Source: Clostridiaceae bacterium (GTDB lineage: Bacteria; Bacillota; Clostridia; Oscillospirales; Acutalibacteraceae). Taken from it: a DNA stretch of 23,422 nucleotides. The translations under genes were made by a program, and so were the position numbers. The stretch lies in contig JAEDKI010000007.1 of the NCBI GenBank assembly GCA_016295895.1, positions 1 to 23,422 of the forward strand, given 5' to 3'. Below are positions 7,576 to 14,962 of the stretch, piece after piece. A model generated the notes under the pieces. It saw nothing but the letters and a program-made list of their open reading frames with translations, was not told where the DNA came from and ran no database searches. Every line of letters begins with the position of its first letter. Position 1 is the stretch's first letter.

Positions 7576-7947
7576 TCAATAAACAACTGCGTCAACCTCC
7601 GAGCCTTCAACGGTTATAACCGTTTTTGCAGGCAGGCAGACGGCGGTGTCTCCGCTTTTGCTCAGTTTGCCGGCGGCAACGCAGAGCCTGTCCTCACAGC
7701 CGGCATTTTCAAACCAGATCTCCCCGTTTTCGGCGACGATAACCACCTCGGGGTCGGTGTCGGGGTTAATTGTTATTCTGTCGGTGACGGAGGAAAGCTC
7801 AACGGTTTCAAGCACCTCTCCGCCGACGGTGATAACCGCAACGGGAGCTCCTCTTTCACGGTGACTCCAAAGCGAAAAAATCAGAGCCGCCGCAAGAGCA
7901 ACGGCGATAACCGCCGCATCCCATTTTTTGAAAAGTTTAATGTTCAT
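7576..7947 (-). CDS. NusG domain II-containing membrane-anchored protein
   Basis: A 123-residue protein with a basic N-terminus and one membrane helix (about residues 10-26). An outward-facing domain of the NusG domain II family follows (PVAVITVGGEVLETVELSS..., then ENGEIWFENAGCEDRLCVAAGKLSKSGDTAVCLP). Three cysteines sit in the second half (GCEDRLC and AVCLP). Despite its name it lacks the NGN domain of transcription factor NusG and is not expected to act in transcription. Its ATG overlaps the apbE stop (ATGA). Members are regularly found beside apbE and rnf genes, but their function is not established. The family call rests on sequence pattern and context. Confidence 0.88.
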   Translation of the reverse strand: MNIKLFKKWDAAVIAVALAAALIFSLWSHRERGAPVAVITVGGEVLETVELSSVTDRITINPDTDPEVVIVAENGEIWFENAGCEDRLCVAAGKLSKSGDTAVCLPAKTVITVEGSEVDAVVY

Positions 7948-8948
7948 GTCCGCTCCGTCAAATTATATGATCCGTCGGTTATTTCAATAATCCCCGAATC
8001 GCCCTCAACATAAATATTTTTATCTTCATCAATAAAAATCGCAGTGCAGCCGTATTCCCTTGCAAGAGCCGAACCCTTTTCAATTCCGAGAACGAAGCAA
8101 GCGGTTGAAAGAGCGTCGCTCAGAAGTCCGCTTTTTGAAATTACCGTCACGCTGAGCAGACCGTTATCAACGGGATAACCCGTTTCGGGGTCAAGAATAT
8201 GATGATATTTTTTGCCGCCCTGCTCAAACTGCTGTTCATAACAGCCCGATGTTGAAACACAGCAATCGGAAACTCCGAGCTTTGCAACATAGCTTCCCGA
8301 ATTGCCGAACGGGTCTCTGATGCCGACGGTGAATTCTTTCTTGCCGAACAGCAGAACGCTTCCGCCGACGCTGACAACGGCATTTTTTACTCTGCGGCTT
8401 TCAAGGCAGGCTTTTATTTCATCAAGAGCAATCCCTTTGCCCGCCGCTCCGAAATCGAGCGTCGCTTCCTTGTCGCTTTTTTCAATTCTGCCGCCTGACA
8501 AGATTATTTTTTCATACCCGCTGTGGGAAAGAGCCTGCGAAAGCTTTTCCGAATCGGGAACTGCAGGCGACGAGCCGAAGCTCCACAAATCGCTGACCGA
8601 GCCGAGGGTAAAATCGAATGCCCCTCCGCTTTTTTCGCAAACCTCGATAAGCTTTGAAAAATAGCCTGCGGTTTTTTCGTCAAGCTCCCCTGCGCCGTTC
8701 AGGTTAATATGGGATATAACGGAATTTTCAGCCGTTCTCGACAGCACGGCGGTATCGAGACTTTCAACGATTTTTTGAGCTTCTTCTGCGCATTTTGCAG
8801 AATCCTTGCCCGTGATATCGGCGGTAACATAGGTGTTCATGGCGAAAAAGTCAGCCGAAGCGGTTTTGTTTGCAACGCCGTCATAAATCAAAAAGCCCGC
8901 CAGAGCAACAGCCGCAATCAAAGCGGCAAAAACAGCGGTTTTTTTCAT
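7944..8948 (-). CDS. apbE: FAD:protein FMN transferase (ApbE), flavinylates RnfG and RnfD
   Basis: Transfers FMN from FAD to a threonine of target proteins, using a divalent metal, outside the cytoplasmic membrane. The 334 residues start with an uncleaved signal-anchor-like helix (about 4-22); I see no lipobox cysteine. Family motifs in order: FFAMNTYV (34-41), LDFGAAGKGIALDEI (164-178), VSVGGSVLLFG (192-202), HHILDPETGYP (249-259) and DALST (278-282). HxLDPxTGYP and DxLST are the nucleotide/metal-binding signatures. It is the first gene behind the promoter at 9002-9030. The two substrates are encoded a few kilobases downstream with intact target motifs. Very secure. Confidence 0.97.
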   Translation of the reverse strand: MKKTAVFAALIAAVALAGFLIYDGVANKTASADFFAMNTYVTADITGKDSAKCAEEAQKIVESLDTAVLSRTAENSVISHINLNGAGELDEKTAGYFSKLIEVCEKSGGAFDFTLGSVSDLWSFGSSPAVPDSEKLSQALSHSGYEKIILSGGRIEKSDKEATLDFGAAGKGIALDEIKACLESRRVKNAVVSVGGSVLLFGKKEFTVGIRDPFGNSGSYVAKLGVSDCCVSTSGCYEQQFEQGGKKYHHILDPETGYPVDNGLLSVTVISKSGLLSDALSTACFVLGIEKGSALAREYGCTAIFIDEDKNIYVEGDSGIIEITDGSYNLTERT

Positions 8949-9001
8949 CGGCTCACTCCCGTCAAGAAAGATAATCCCTTTGTTCTCTCATTATCCATTT
9001 T

Positions 9002-9030
9002 ATCATACACCTTTTACGGTGGTTTTTCAA
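9002..9030 (-). promoter_or_regulatory. Promoter of the apbE-rnf operon
   Basis: On the minus strand, TTGAAA (9025-9030), a 17-base spacer and TATGAT (9002-9007). Predicted transcription start is near 8995, about 47 bases before the apbE ATG. The spacer holds a small inverted repeat (CACC...GGTG). Confidence 0.8.
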
Positions 9031-9090
9031 CATATTTTATTTTTTATGTTACGATTTTGTACTTTTTATATTTATTTTTATTATAAAATA

Positions 9091-9099
9091 TGGTAAAAT
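9091..9099 (+). promoter_or_regulatory. Extended -10 promoter of the alcohol dehydrogenase gene
   Basis: TGGTAAAAT is a good extended -10 element, 33 bases before the GTG start, in a very AT-rich stretch. The -35 position has only a weak match (TTTATT). A TATAAA with TTGTAC 19 bases upstream is an alternative. Confidence 0.5.
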
Positions 9100-9131
9100 T
9101 GCCATATAAAGAATTAAGGATGTGATTATCA

Positions 9132-10235
9132 GTGTCAGAACAGGTTTATATGCCCGTGAAATGCGTTTGGGGTGATAATGCCGTTGCGGAAAATTCCGCT
9201 TTATTTGCCGAATTGGGCAAAAAATGTCTTATTGTGACAGGCAAATCCGGCGCAAAGCTGAGCGGTGCGCTCGGAGACGCCGTTTCGGCTTTGGATTCTC
9301 AAGGAATTTCATATACGCTTTTTGACGGAATCAGCGAAAATCCGCTTGTTTCCTCCTGCTTTTCGGCAGGCTGTGCCGCAAGGGAATGCAAGGCGGAATT
9401 TATCCTCGGAATCGGCGGCGGTTCGGTTCTTGACGCATGCAAGGCGATTGCAATTTATGCTTCAAATCCCGGCCTTGCACCCATGGATATTTATTTGAGA
9501 GAATATTCTTCAAAGCCCCTGCCTGTTGCACTCATCGGCACAACCGCAGGCACGGGCAGCGAGGTCACCTCCGTCGCCGTTCTGACAAACGACGAAACGG
9601 GCAGAAAAAAGAGCATTTCGGGGGCAGACTGCTATGCGGCAATCTCGTTCTGCGACCCGAAATACACCTGCTCCCTGCCCCGAAAATCAACCGTATCAAC
9701 CGCTCTTGATGCTTTTGCTCATGCGGTTGAGGGCTTTTTTACGCCCAAGTGCAACGGGATTGTCCGACTTTATGCGGAAAAATGTATTCCTGAGCTTTAC
9801 CGCTGTCTGAAATCACTTTCGGAATCGGATTCCGTTGACCCCGAGCTCAGAAAACCGCTCTATTATTCGTCAATCTATGCAGGGCTTGTCATCAACACCT
9901 GCGGAACTGCGTTCCCTCACCCTCTCGGCTATGTTCTGACCGAAAATTACGGCGTTCCTCACGGCGAAGCCTGCGCCGCATTCTTTGCGCCGTTCATTGA
10001 CCGCTGTGCAGCATTTGCGTCCGAAAAATTTGCCGATTTCGTCAAGATGACTGACGATATCGGGGCTGTCAAAGCCGTTGTTGCCTCGCTGACTGACCTT
10101 TCGGGAATTTCAATAAGCAAAGATGCTGCAGAAAAATACGCCCTGCGCTGGCAGAGCGTAATACCCAAGAATTTTACCGCCTCCCCCGGCGGTTTGACGC
10201 AGAGGGAGGCGGCGGATATCCTTGCTGAGATTTAA
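9132..10235 (+). CDS. Iron-containing alcohol dehydrogenase
   Basis: NAD(P)-dependent, metal-dependent group III alcohol dehydrogenase, 367 residues, cytoplasmic. The nucleotide-binding motif GIGGGSVLD lies at 93-101 and TTAGTGSEVTSVAV at 137-150. All four metal ligands are present: D193 and H197 (ALDAFAHAVE), H263 (FPHPLGY) and H277 (GVPHGEA), the same spacing as in FucO-type enzymes. The substrate cannot be read from sequence; butanol, lactaldehyde/propanediol and similar are all possible. The start is a GTG with AAGGA 11 bases upstream; an ATG at 9120 is followed at once by a stop. It is transcribed away from the Rnf operon from a shared 183-bp region, so both could respond to the same redox state. 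This is an inference; no operator was recognised. Confidence 0.93.
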   Translation: MSEQVYMPVKCVWGDNAVAENSALFAELGKKCLIVTGKSGAKLSGALGDAVSALDSQGISYTLFDGISENPLVSSCFSAGCAARECKAEFILGIGGGSVLDACKAIAIYASNPGLAPMDIYLREYSSKPLPVALIGTTAGTGSEVTSVAVLTNDETGRKKSISGADCYAAISFCDPKYTCSLPRKSTVSTALDAFAHAVEGFFTPKCNGIVRLYAEKCIPELYRCLKSLSESDSVDPELRKPLYYSSIYAGLVINTCGTAFPHPLGYVLTENYGVPHGEACAAFFAPFIDRCAAFASEKFADFVKMTDDIGAVKAVVASLTDLSGISISKDAAEKYALRWQSVIPKNFTASPGGLTQREAADILAEI

Positions 10236-10241
10236 CGGGTT

Positions 10242-10370
10242 TTAGCAGCCGCAGCCACAGCCGCAGTCTCCGCCTCTCGTGTTACCGCAGGACATGCCGC
10301 AGTCGCCGTTACAGAAGAGAAGAATGAGGATGATGAAAAGGCACCAATTGTTATTGCATCCGCAACCCAT
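10242..10370 (-). CDS. Tiny Gly/Cys-rich membrane peptide (HCB protein 13-like)
   Basis: A 42-residue peptide with ten cysteines. It starts MGCGCNNNWC, continues with a very hydrophobic core (LFIILILLF), and ends in CNGDCGMSCGN followed by alternating Gly-Cys (GDCGCGCGC). The start is secure because a perfect AAGGAGG (10378-10384) lies 7 bases before the ATG at 10370; a longer in-frame reading to 10427 has no such site. Similar short proteins in Clostridia are often labelled chorion class high-cysteine protein 13, a name with no functional meaning. A short helix flanked by Cys-rich ends suggests a small membrane peptide that binds metal or forms disulfides; this is inference. It lies between two genes with which it shares no operon: it converges on the alcohol dehydrogenase with 6 bases between stops. 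Confidence 0.8.
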   Translation of the reverse strand: MGCGCNNNWCLFIILILLFCNGDCGMSCGNTRGGDCGCGCGC

Positions 10371-10377
10371 AATCTGA

Positions 10378-10384
10378 CCTCCTT
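10378..10384 (-). promoter_or_regulatory. Ribosome-binding site of the Cys-rich peptide
   Basis: AAGGAGG on the minus strand, 7 bases before the ATG at 10370. It shows that the short gene is real and sets its start. A possible -10 (TAATAT on minus, 10426-10431) lies upstream without a clear -35. Confidence 0.8.
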
Positions 10385-10457
10385 TTGAAGGATTGAAGCG
10401 TTGTTTTTCAGCCGCTTTCATTGCCATATTATGAAGCCCGTGTTAAATGTGTTACAG

Positions 10458-10506
10458 AAAAAAGTCAGAAGCCGCCAAACTCCGTTTTTTCGGAATTCGG
10501 CGGCTT
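10458..10506 (-). terminator. Terminator of the family 2 glycosidase gene
   Basis: Stem AAGCCGCC (10469-10476) with GGCGGCTT (10499-10506) plus an inner TCCG/CGGA pair. On the minus strand it is followed shortly by six T residues (10463-10458). The plus-strand side is also T-rich, so it may work in both directions. Confidence 0.8.
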
Positions 10507-10509
10507 TTA

Positions 10510-12675
10510 TTATTTTTTATCTTTCTCAATTGTCTGCAGGAACTGATTAGCCATTGAGACAGCCTCGCCCGCTCCGAGCTTTGAAGCAAGCTTGCTGATG
10601 GGCTTCAGAGGGATTTTGCCGAGCGGCTTCAATGCGGGAGAGTCAAGCGTTATGTGAGCGTGATTTTTGATAAGCTTCTGAATCTCGTCATTGAACAGAA
10701 TATCTCCGAGACTGTCATTGAGCGAAAGATTATCGGGATTGATTTCGTCATCCGATGAGAACCAGTTTCTGACGAAGGTTTCGCCGCCCTCGGGCAAAAC
10801 ATAGTCGGGGTTCGGAATATCGGTTCCGTTAACGGTGATTTTGTGAGAGCATCTGCCCGATTTTGCGGTTATAACATTTTCGCCCTCTTTGATAACGGCG
10901 TCAAATTCAAATATCTTGTCGCCCTCAAGCTCGGTGCTCTCGCCGTTGACGGTCAGAGTGACCTTGGGACAATTTGAATAAACCTTGATTTTCTGCTCAC
11001 CCGTCGGTCTGTCAACGAATCTTTCACCTGCAATATGAACGAATTTTTTATCTGACCAATATGCTTTATAGACATAATAAGCGTCTTTTTTGATTTTTCT
11101 GTCAATCGTCACAAGACCCTTGTTGTTTCTGCCACGGACTCCGCCCTCGTTGCGGATTGCAGAACCGAAGTCAAACATATTCCAGACATAAGAGCCCCAG
11201 AGCCAGTCTCTCTCCGAGAGTGCCTTGACATAATGCTCATGATAGAACGCCTGATATTCTTCGGAATAATCGCCCTGAACGGGTTCTGCGGAATGCAGGG
11301 TCGTTACGCCCTCTGCGCCGTATTCGGAAATGCAAAGCTTGATTTCGGGTTTTTTCTCATGGAATTTATCAAGCCATTCATCAATGCCGTCAACGGTCTT
11401 GATATACCAGCCGAAATACTGATTGTAGCCGAGAATATCGGGAATATCGTTGAGCTTTGAATTCATCGAGCTGAAGGTTACCTGAGCCGTTGCGGTAGGT
11501 CTTGTAGAATCAAGGCAATGAGCGATATCGTTAAGCTCCCTGATGCCCGCCGCAACTCCCGATGTTGCGCCGCCGATTGTAATTTCGTTGGCAATGCTCC
11601 AGCAGAAAATTGAAGGATGATTGTAATTCTGCCTGATAAGCTCCTCAAGCATGAATTTCGCCTGCTCCTGCTTCTTCTTGCTGAATCTCGAAATAACGGG
11701 TATTTCCGCCCAGACAAGGAAGCCTTCTTCGTCGCAAAGGTCATAGAATTTGCTGTCATGCTGATAATGGGCAAGTCTGATTGAGTTTGCGCCGATATCC
11801 TTGATAAGCTCGATATCCTTTTTATGTTCTTCTATAGTCAGCGCATTGCCGATGTTTTCCCAATCCTGATGCCTTGAAACGCCCTTTAATTTAAGGTGAT
11901 TGCCGTTGAGGAAAAAGCCTTTTTCGCTGTCAAAATAAAACTCACGAAATCCGAATTTATCGCTGACCTCATCGATAACCTCGCCGTTCTCAACAAGCCT
12001 TGCGGTCATTGTGTAAAGATAAGGATTCTCCATTCCGTTCCAGAGAATCGGTGCATCAACCAAAAGCTTTACCGCCTCGGTGTCGGCGTCGCACTCGGCT
12101 TTTGCCGCCTGATTGCCCTCGGCGTCGGTGATGATAAACTCTTTTTTCAAATCCTTTCGGCTGCCCTCAACATAGCTCTTAACAAACACTCTGCCGTCAG
12201 CCTTGGGGGTTATATACATTCCGCAGCGGCTCATGTCAAGCAGACCGAAATGCGACTTTGAAACGCCGCTGATGATGTTGACATCACGGTAAATCCCGCC
12301 GTAGAAAGTGAAATCAGCCATTTGAGGATAGAGAAATTCATTTTCGGAATTATCAACAATTATTCTGATATCGTTTTCGTCGGGCTTGAGAAAATCCGTT
12401 ATCTCAAAGCGGAACATTGAATAGCCGTTTTCATGGCTGCCGATATAAACACCGTTAACGAAAACCTCGCAGACGGTGTTTGCTCCGTTGATTTCAAGAA
12501 AAGTATTGCCTTCAAACCCGCCGAGAGTTTTTTCGTAGACGCAGCGGCCTCTGTAATAATTCTCGGCACCGCCCTGACCGTCAATACCGTTCCAGGTATG
12601 CGGCAGAGAAATCTGCTCGGTAACTCCGTCTTTCGTGAAGCTCCAATCGGAGTTGATGTTGGTAATTTTCCTCAT
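10510..12675 (-). CDS. Glycoside hydrolase family 2 (beta-galactosidase-like)
   Basis: A retaining exo-glycosidase of 721 residues without a signal peptide, so cytoplasmic. An N-terminal jelly-roll sugar-binding domain (about 1-140) includes LPHTWNG and FEITDFLKP. An immunoglobulin-like domain follows (about 145-245). The TIM barrel (about 255-545) holds GVSRHQD, SIRLAHYQHD, the acid/base E364 in SIANE and the nucleophile E451 in ISEYG. A second beta domain spans about 550-620. The last 95 or so residues (from about 625) form a tail rich in Asp, Asn, Leu and Lys that I do not recognise. Beta-galactosidase, beta-glucuronidase and related activities cannot be told apart by motif alone; the overall pattern fits the galactosidase group best. 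The start has AAAGGTG upstream. Its own promoter (12717-12745) and terminator make it a one-gene unit. Confidence 0.93.
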   Translation of the reverse strand: MRKITNINSDWSFTKDGVTEQISLPHTWNGIDGQGGAENYYRGRCVYEKTLGGFEGNTFLEINGANTVCEVFVNGVYIGSHENGYSMFRFEITDFLKPDENDIRIIVDNSENEFLYPQMADFTFYGGIYRDVNIISGVSKSHFGLLDMSRCGMYITPKADGRVFVKSYVEGSRKDLKKEFIITDAEGNQAAKAECDADTEAVKLLVDAPILWNGMENPYLYTMTARLVENGEVIDEVSDKFGFREFYFDSEKGFFLNGNHLKLKGVSRHQDWENIGNALTIEEHKKDIELIKDIGANSIRLAHYQHDSKFYDLCDEEGFLVWAEIPVISRFSKKKQEQAKFMLEELIRQNYNHPSIFCWSIANEITIGGATSGVAAGIRELNDIAHCLDSTRPTATAQVTFSSMNSKLNDIPDILGYNQYFGWYIKTVDGIDEWLDKFHEKKPEIKLCISEYGAEGVTTLHSAEPVQGDYSEEYQAFYHEHYVKALSERDWLWGSYVWNMFDFGSAIRNEGGVRGRNNKGLVTIDRKIKKDAYYVYKAYWSDKKFVHIAGERFVDRPTGEQKIKVYSNCPKVTLTVNGESTELEGDKIFEFDAVIKEGENVITAKSGRCSHKITVNGTDIPNPDYVLPEGGETFVRNWFSSDDEINPDNLSLNDSLGDILFNDEIQKLIKNHAHITLDSPALKPLGKIPLKPISKLASKLGAGEAVSMANQFLQTIEKDKK

Positions 12676-12960
12676 TTTCCGTCACCTTTGCTTTCTGTTT
12701 TGACTTTAATGGATTAATTATACCACTTTCCGTTATAAAAAGCAAGCATAACGAGGAGACATTGTTCGTACAAAAAGTATTCGATATTCCGGCGGTACAT
12801 AATCACCCGTGGCATTCCCTGCAATTTAACATGTTTTCACGGACAGCCGCAAGGGATGTCCCGCATAAAACAAGCCGTTTTCTCGGAACGCCGAGGACGG
12901 CGTTCCCTACGAAAAACCGTTTTTCTCAATAGGCTCGGCATGACAAACAAACAGCGGAGC
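12676..12960. repeat. Intergenic stretch with palindromic repeat remnants
   Basis: No gene was found here. Besides the glycosidase promoter, 12841-12861 has GGACA...TGTCC around GCCGCAAGGGA. 12885-12906 has a perfect 8-bp hairpin, GGAACGCC/GGCGTTCC with a 6-base loop. This hairpin is flanked by near-identical direct repeats, CCGTTTTCTC before it and CCGTTTTTCTC after it. The pattern resembles decayed copies of short dispersed repeats of clostridial genomes; this is inference. Confidence 0.5.
12717..12745 (-). promoter_or_regulatory. Promoter of the family 2 glycosidase gene
   Basis: On the minus strand, TTGCTT (12740-12745), a 17-base spacer and a perfect TATAAT (12717-12722) preceded by TGG, which makes an extended -10. 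It lies about 42 bases before the ATG. Confidence 0.8.
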
Positions 12961-13006
12961 AAACCCCTTCCCTGCCGTTAACCTATTGCCTTTTACTTCT
13001 TCACTA

Positions 13007-13041
13007 TAAAAAACAGGTCAGTCCGAAGCGGGCTGACCTGT
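13007..13041 (-). terminator. Terminator of the NhaC-family transporter gene
   Basis: A long stem, ACAGGTCAG (13013-13021) with CTGACCTGT (13033-13041), continued by an inner CCG/CGG around an AAG loop. On the minus strand it is followed by six T residues. It lies 36 bases after the stop codon. Confidence 0.92.
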
Positions 13042-13076
13042 AAATCCTTTATTCTGTTTTTACCCCAGCAGAAAAA

Positions 13077-14879
13077 TTATGCTTTCTTTTTCATAACGGC
13101 TTTGATAACCAAAAGGGTCAGAACCATCATTACGATACCGATGGGCAGAACGATGAACACATTTTTAACAAAGCCTGCAATGATATAGGTTACAAACGAT
13201 ACCGCCGCAACGGTAAGGGCATAGGGGAGCTGAGTAGAAACATGGTTGATGTGGTTGCTCTGGCTGCCCGCAGATGCCATGATCGTTGTGTCCGAAATAG
13301 GTGAGCAATGGTCGCCGCAGACCGCACCCGCCATACATGCCGAAATAGCAACAATCGTAAGGGGATTTGAAGCTTCAAATACGCTGAGAACAATGGGAAT
13401 GAGGATTCCGAAAGTGCCCCATGATGTTCCCGTTGCAAACGAAAGACCGACCGCAATAACAAAGATGATTGCGGGAAGAAGAGCCTGGAATGCGCCTGCG
13501 CTGCCTTCAACAAGCTGAGAAATATAAATTCTTGCGCCGAGGCTGTCGGTCATGGCCTTAAGAGTCCATGCGCAGGTAAGAATAAGAATTGCGGGAACCA
13601 TAGCCTTGAAGCCCTCGGGGAGAGAAGCCATGGCATCCTTGAAGCTGATAACTCTTCTGATAAGAAGATATACAACTGCGAATACTATTGCAACAGCCGA
13701 GCCTATAACAAGGCCGACGGAAGCATCGGAATTTGAGAACGCAGAAATAAAGCCTTCGCCGTCAAAGAATCCGCCCGAATAAATCATGCCGATAACGCAT
13801 GCAATAATAAGAACGATAACGGGAAGAACGAGGTCGATGACTTTGCCCTTGGGGTTTGCCTTTTCGCCGTCAACCGAGTTTGCAAAGCTCTCGGCATCGG
13901 AGGTGAACAGGTCGCCCTTTTCAACCGCATTCTTTTCGTGAAGTCTCATCGGGCCGTAGTCAAACTTCATAAGAGTCAGGGCAACCATCATTACGATGGT
14001 GAAAAGTGCATAGAAGTTATAGGGAATGGCCTGAACGAAAAGGCTGATTCCGTTTTCTGCGCCTGCGCCTCTTGCGAAGCCTGCAACTGCCGCCGCCCAT
14101 GAAGAAATGGGAGCGATGATGCAAACGGGAGCCGCCGTTGCGTCAATAAGATAAGCAAGCTTTGCTCTTGAAACCTTCTTTTCGTCGCAGACGGGTCTCA
14201 TAACCGAACCGACGGTCAGGCAGTTAAAGTAGTCATCAACAAAGATAAGGCATCCGAGCAGGATGGTTGCAAGCTGTGCGCCGACTCTTGTTTTGATATG
14301 CTTTGATGCCCAGCGACCGAACGCCGCAGAGCCGCCCGACTTGTTCATCAATGATACAAGCATTCCGAGCAGAACAAGGAATACGATAATACCCATATTG
14401 TAGCTGTCGGCAAGGCTTGAAACGAAGCCGTCAAACAGAACATGATTGATTGCCGTTTCAAAGTTTCCGCCGGCATAAATGAATCCGCCGACAACAATAC
14501 CGATAATGAGTGAGGAATAAACCTCTTTTGTGATAAGAGCAAGAACGATTGCGATTATGGGGGGAAGAAGCGAAAGGATCGTTGCATATGAGCTTATGCT
14601 CTCACGAACCTTTGTAATTGCCTTATCCACATGGGACTCAAAGCCCGGGTCGTTGGTGAGATTGTTCGCATAGTCGTCAACATAGGCGTGTGCAGAGTCT
14701 CCGTCGGAAAGGTCATAATCGACAGCCTCTCCGTCAACATCAACGGAAAATACGCTTTCGGAAGCGGGAGCCGCAAGAAGCACATTTTCTTCCTCTGCCG
14801 CAAAAGCCATGCCGCAAAGCATTGCGCCGATAATGGCAACAGCCATAATTATTGCGACAAATCTTCTCTTTTTGGTCAT
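13077..14879 (-). CDS. NhaC-family antiporter-like protein, probable lysine transporter (LysW type)
   Basis: A polytopic membrane protein of 600 residues in the Na+/H+ antiporter NhaC family. Motifs include LLGCLIFVDDYFNCLTVGSVMRP (split here by eye around residues 208-230), ATAAPVCIIAPISSW, FATGTSWGTFG and GDHCSPISDTT. It starts with a signal-like helix ending in FAFA-like MAFAAEE, followed by an acidic segment of about 65 residues before the transport core. Most NhaC-type proteins exchange Na+ for H+. This gene follows a lysine riboswitch (14962-15117), and NhaC-type genes under such riboswitches were predicted in earlier comparative work to import lysine (named lysW). I therefore favour lysine as substrate; the family call is secure, the substrate is inference. 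The start has GGAGG 7 bases before the ATG. Confidence 0.92.
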   Translation of the reverse strand: MTKKRRFVAIIMAVAIIGAMLCGMAFAAEEENVLLAAPASESVFSVDVDGEAVDYDLSDGDSAHAYVDDYANNLTNDPGFESHVDKAITKVRESISSYATILSLLPPIIAIVLALITKEVYSSLIIGIVVGGFIYAGGNFETAINHVLFDGFVSSLADSYNMGIIVFLVLLGMLVSLMNKSGGSAAFGRWASKHIKTRVGAQLATILLGCLIFVDDYFNCLTVGSVMRPVCDEKKVSRAKLAYLIDATAAPVCIIAPISSWAAAVAGFARGAGAENGISLFVQAIPYNFYALFTIVMMVALTLMKFDYGPMRLHEKNAVEKGDLFTSDAESFANSVDGEKANPKGKVIDLVLPVIVLIIACVIGMIYSGGFFDGEGFISAFSNSDASVGLVIGSAVAIVFAVVYLLIRRVISFKDAMASLPEGFKAMVPAILILTCAWTLKAMTDSLGARIYISQLVEGSAGAFQALLPAIIFVIAVGLSFATGTSWGTFGILIPIVLSVFEASNPLTIVAISACMAGAVCGDHCSPISDTTIMASAGSQSNHINHVSTQLPYALTVAAVSFVTYIIAGFVKNVFIVLPIGIVMMVLTLLVIKAVMKKKA

Positions 14880-14902
14880 TAAAATTCCTCCATTAATTAT
14901 TA

Positions 14903-14962
14903 AAAGCTCCGATATGCGTCACGGCTGCAAATCGAAGCTTTAAAAATCAATGATTTTGAAAG
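14903..14962 (-). promoter_or_regulatory. Expression platform of the lysine riboswitch
   Basis: On the minus strand, AAAGCTTCGAT (14941-14931) pairs with ATCGGAGCTTT (14913-14903) in an 11-bp hairpin with one G-T pair. It is followed by an interrupted U-rich stretch, a probable terminator. The hairpin CTTTCAAAATC (14962-14952) with GATTTTTAAAG (14948-14938) shares bases with both the last P1 pair and the terminator stem, so it could act as antiterminator. Lysine would then switch expression off. The fold is my reading and not computed. Confidence 0.5.

Noticed and set aside
7576..7947. Annotation as transcription factor NusG
   Set aside because: The N-terminal NGN domain is absent and the protein has a membrane anchor; only the domain II fold is shared.
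10242..10290. Short repeated GCAGCC-like units that could suggest a repeat array
   Set aside because: They are Gly-Cys codons at the end of the Cys-rich peptide gene, far too short and irregular for CRISPR.
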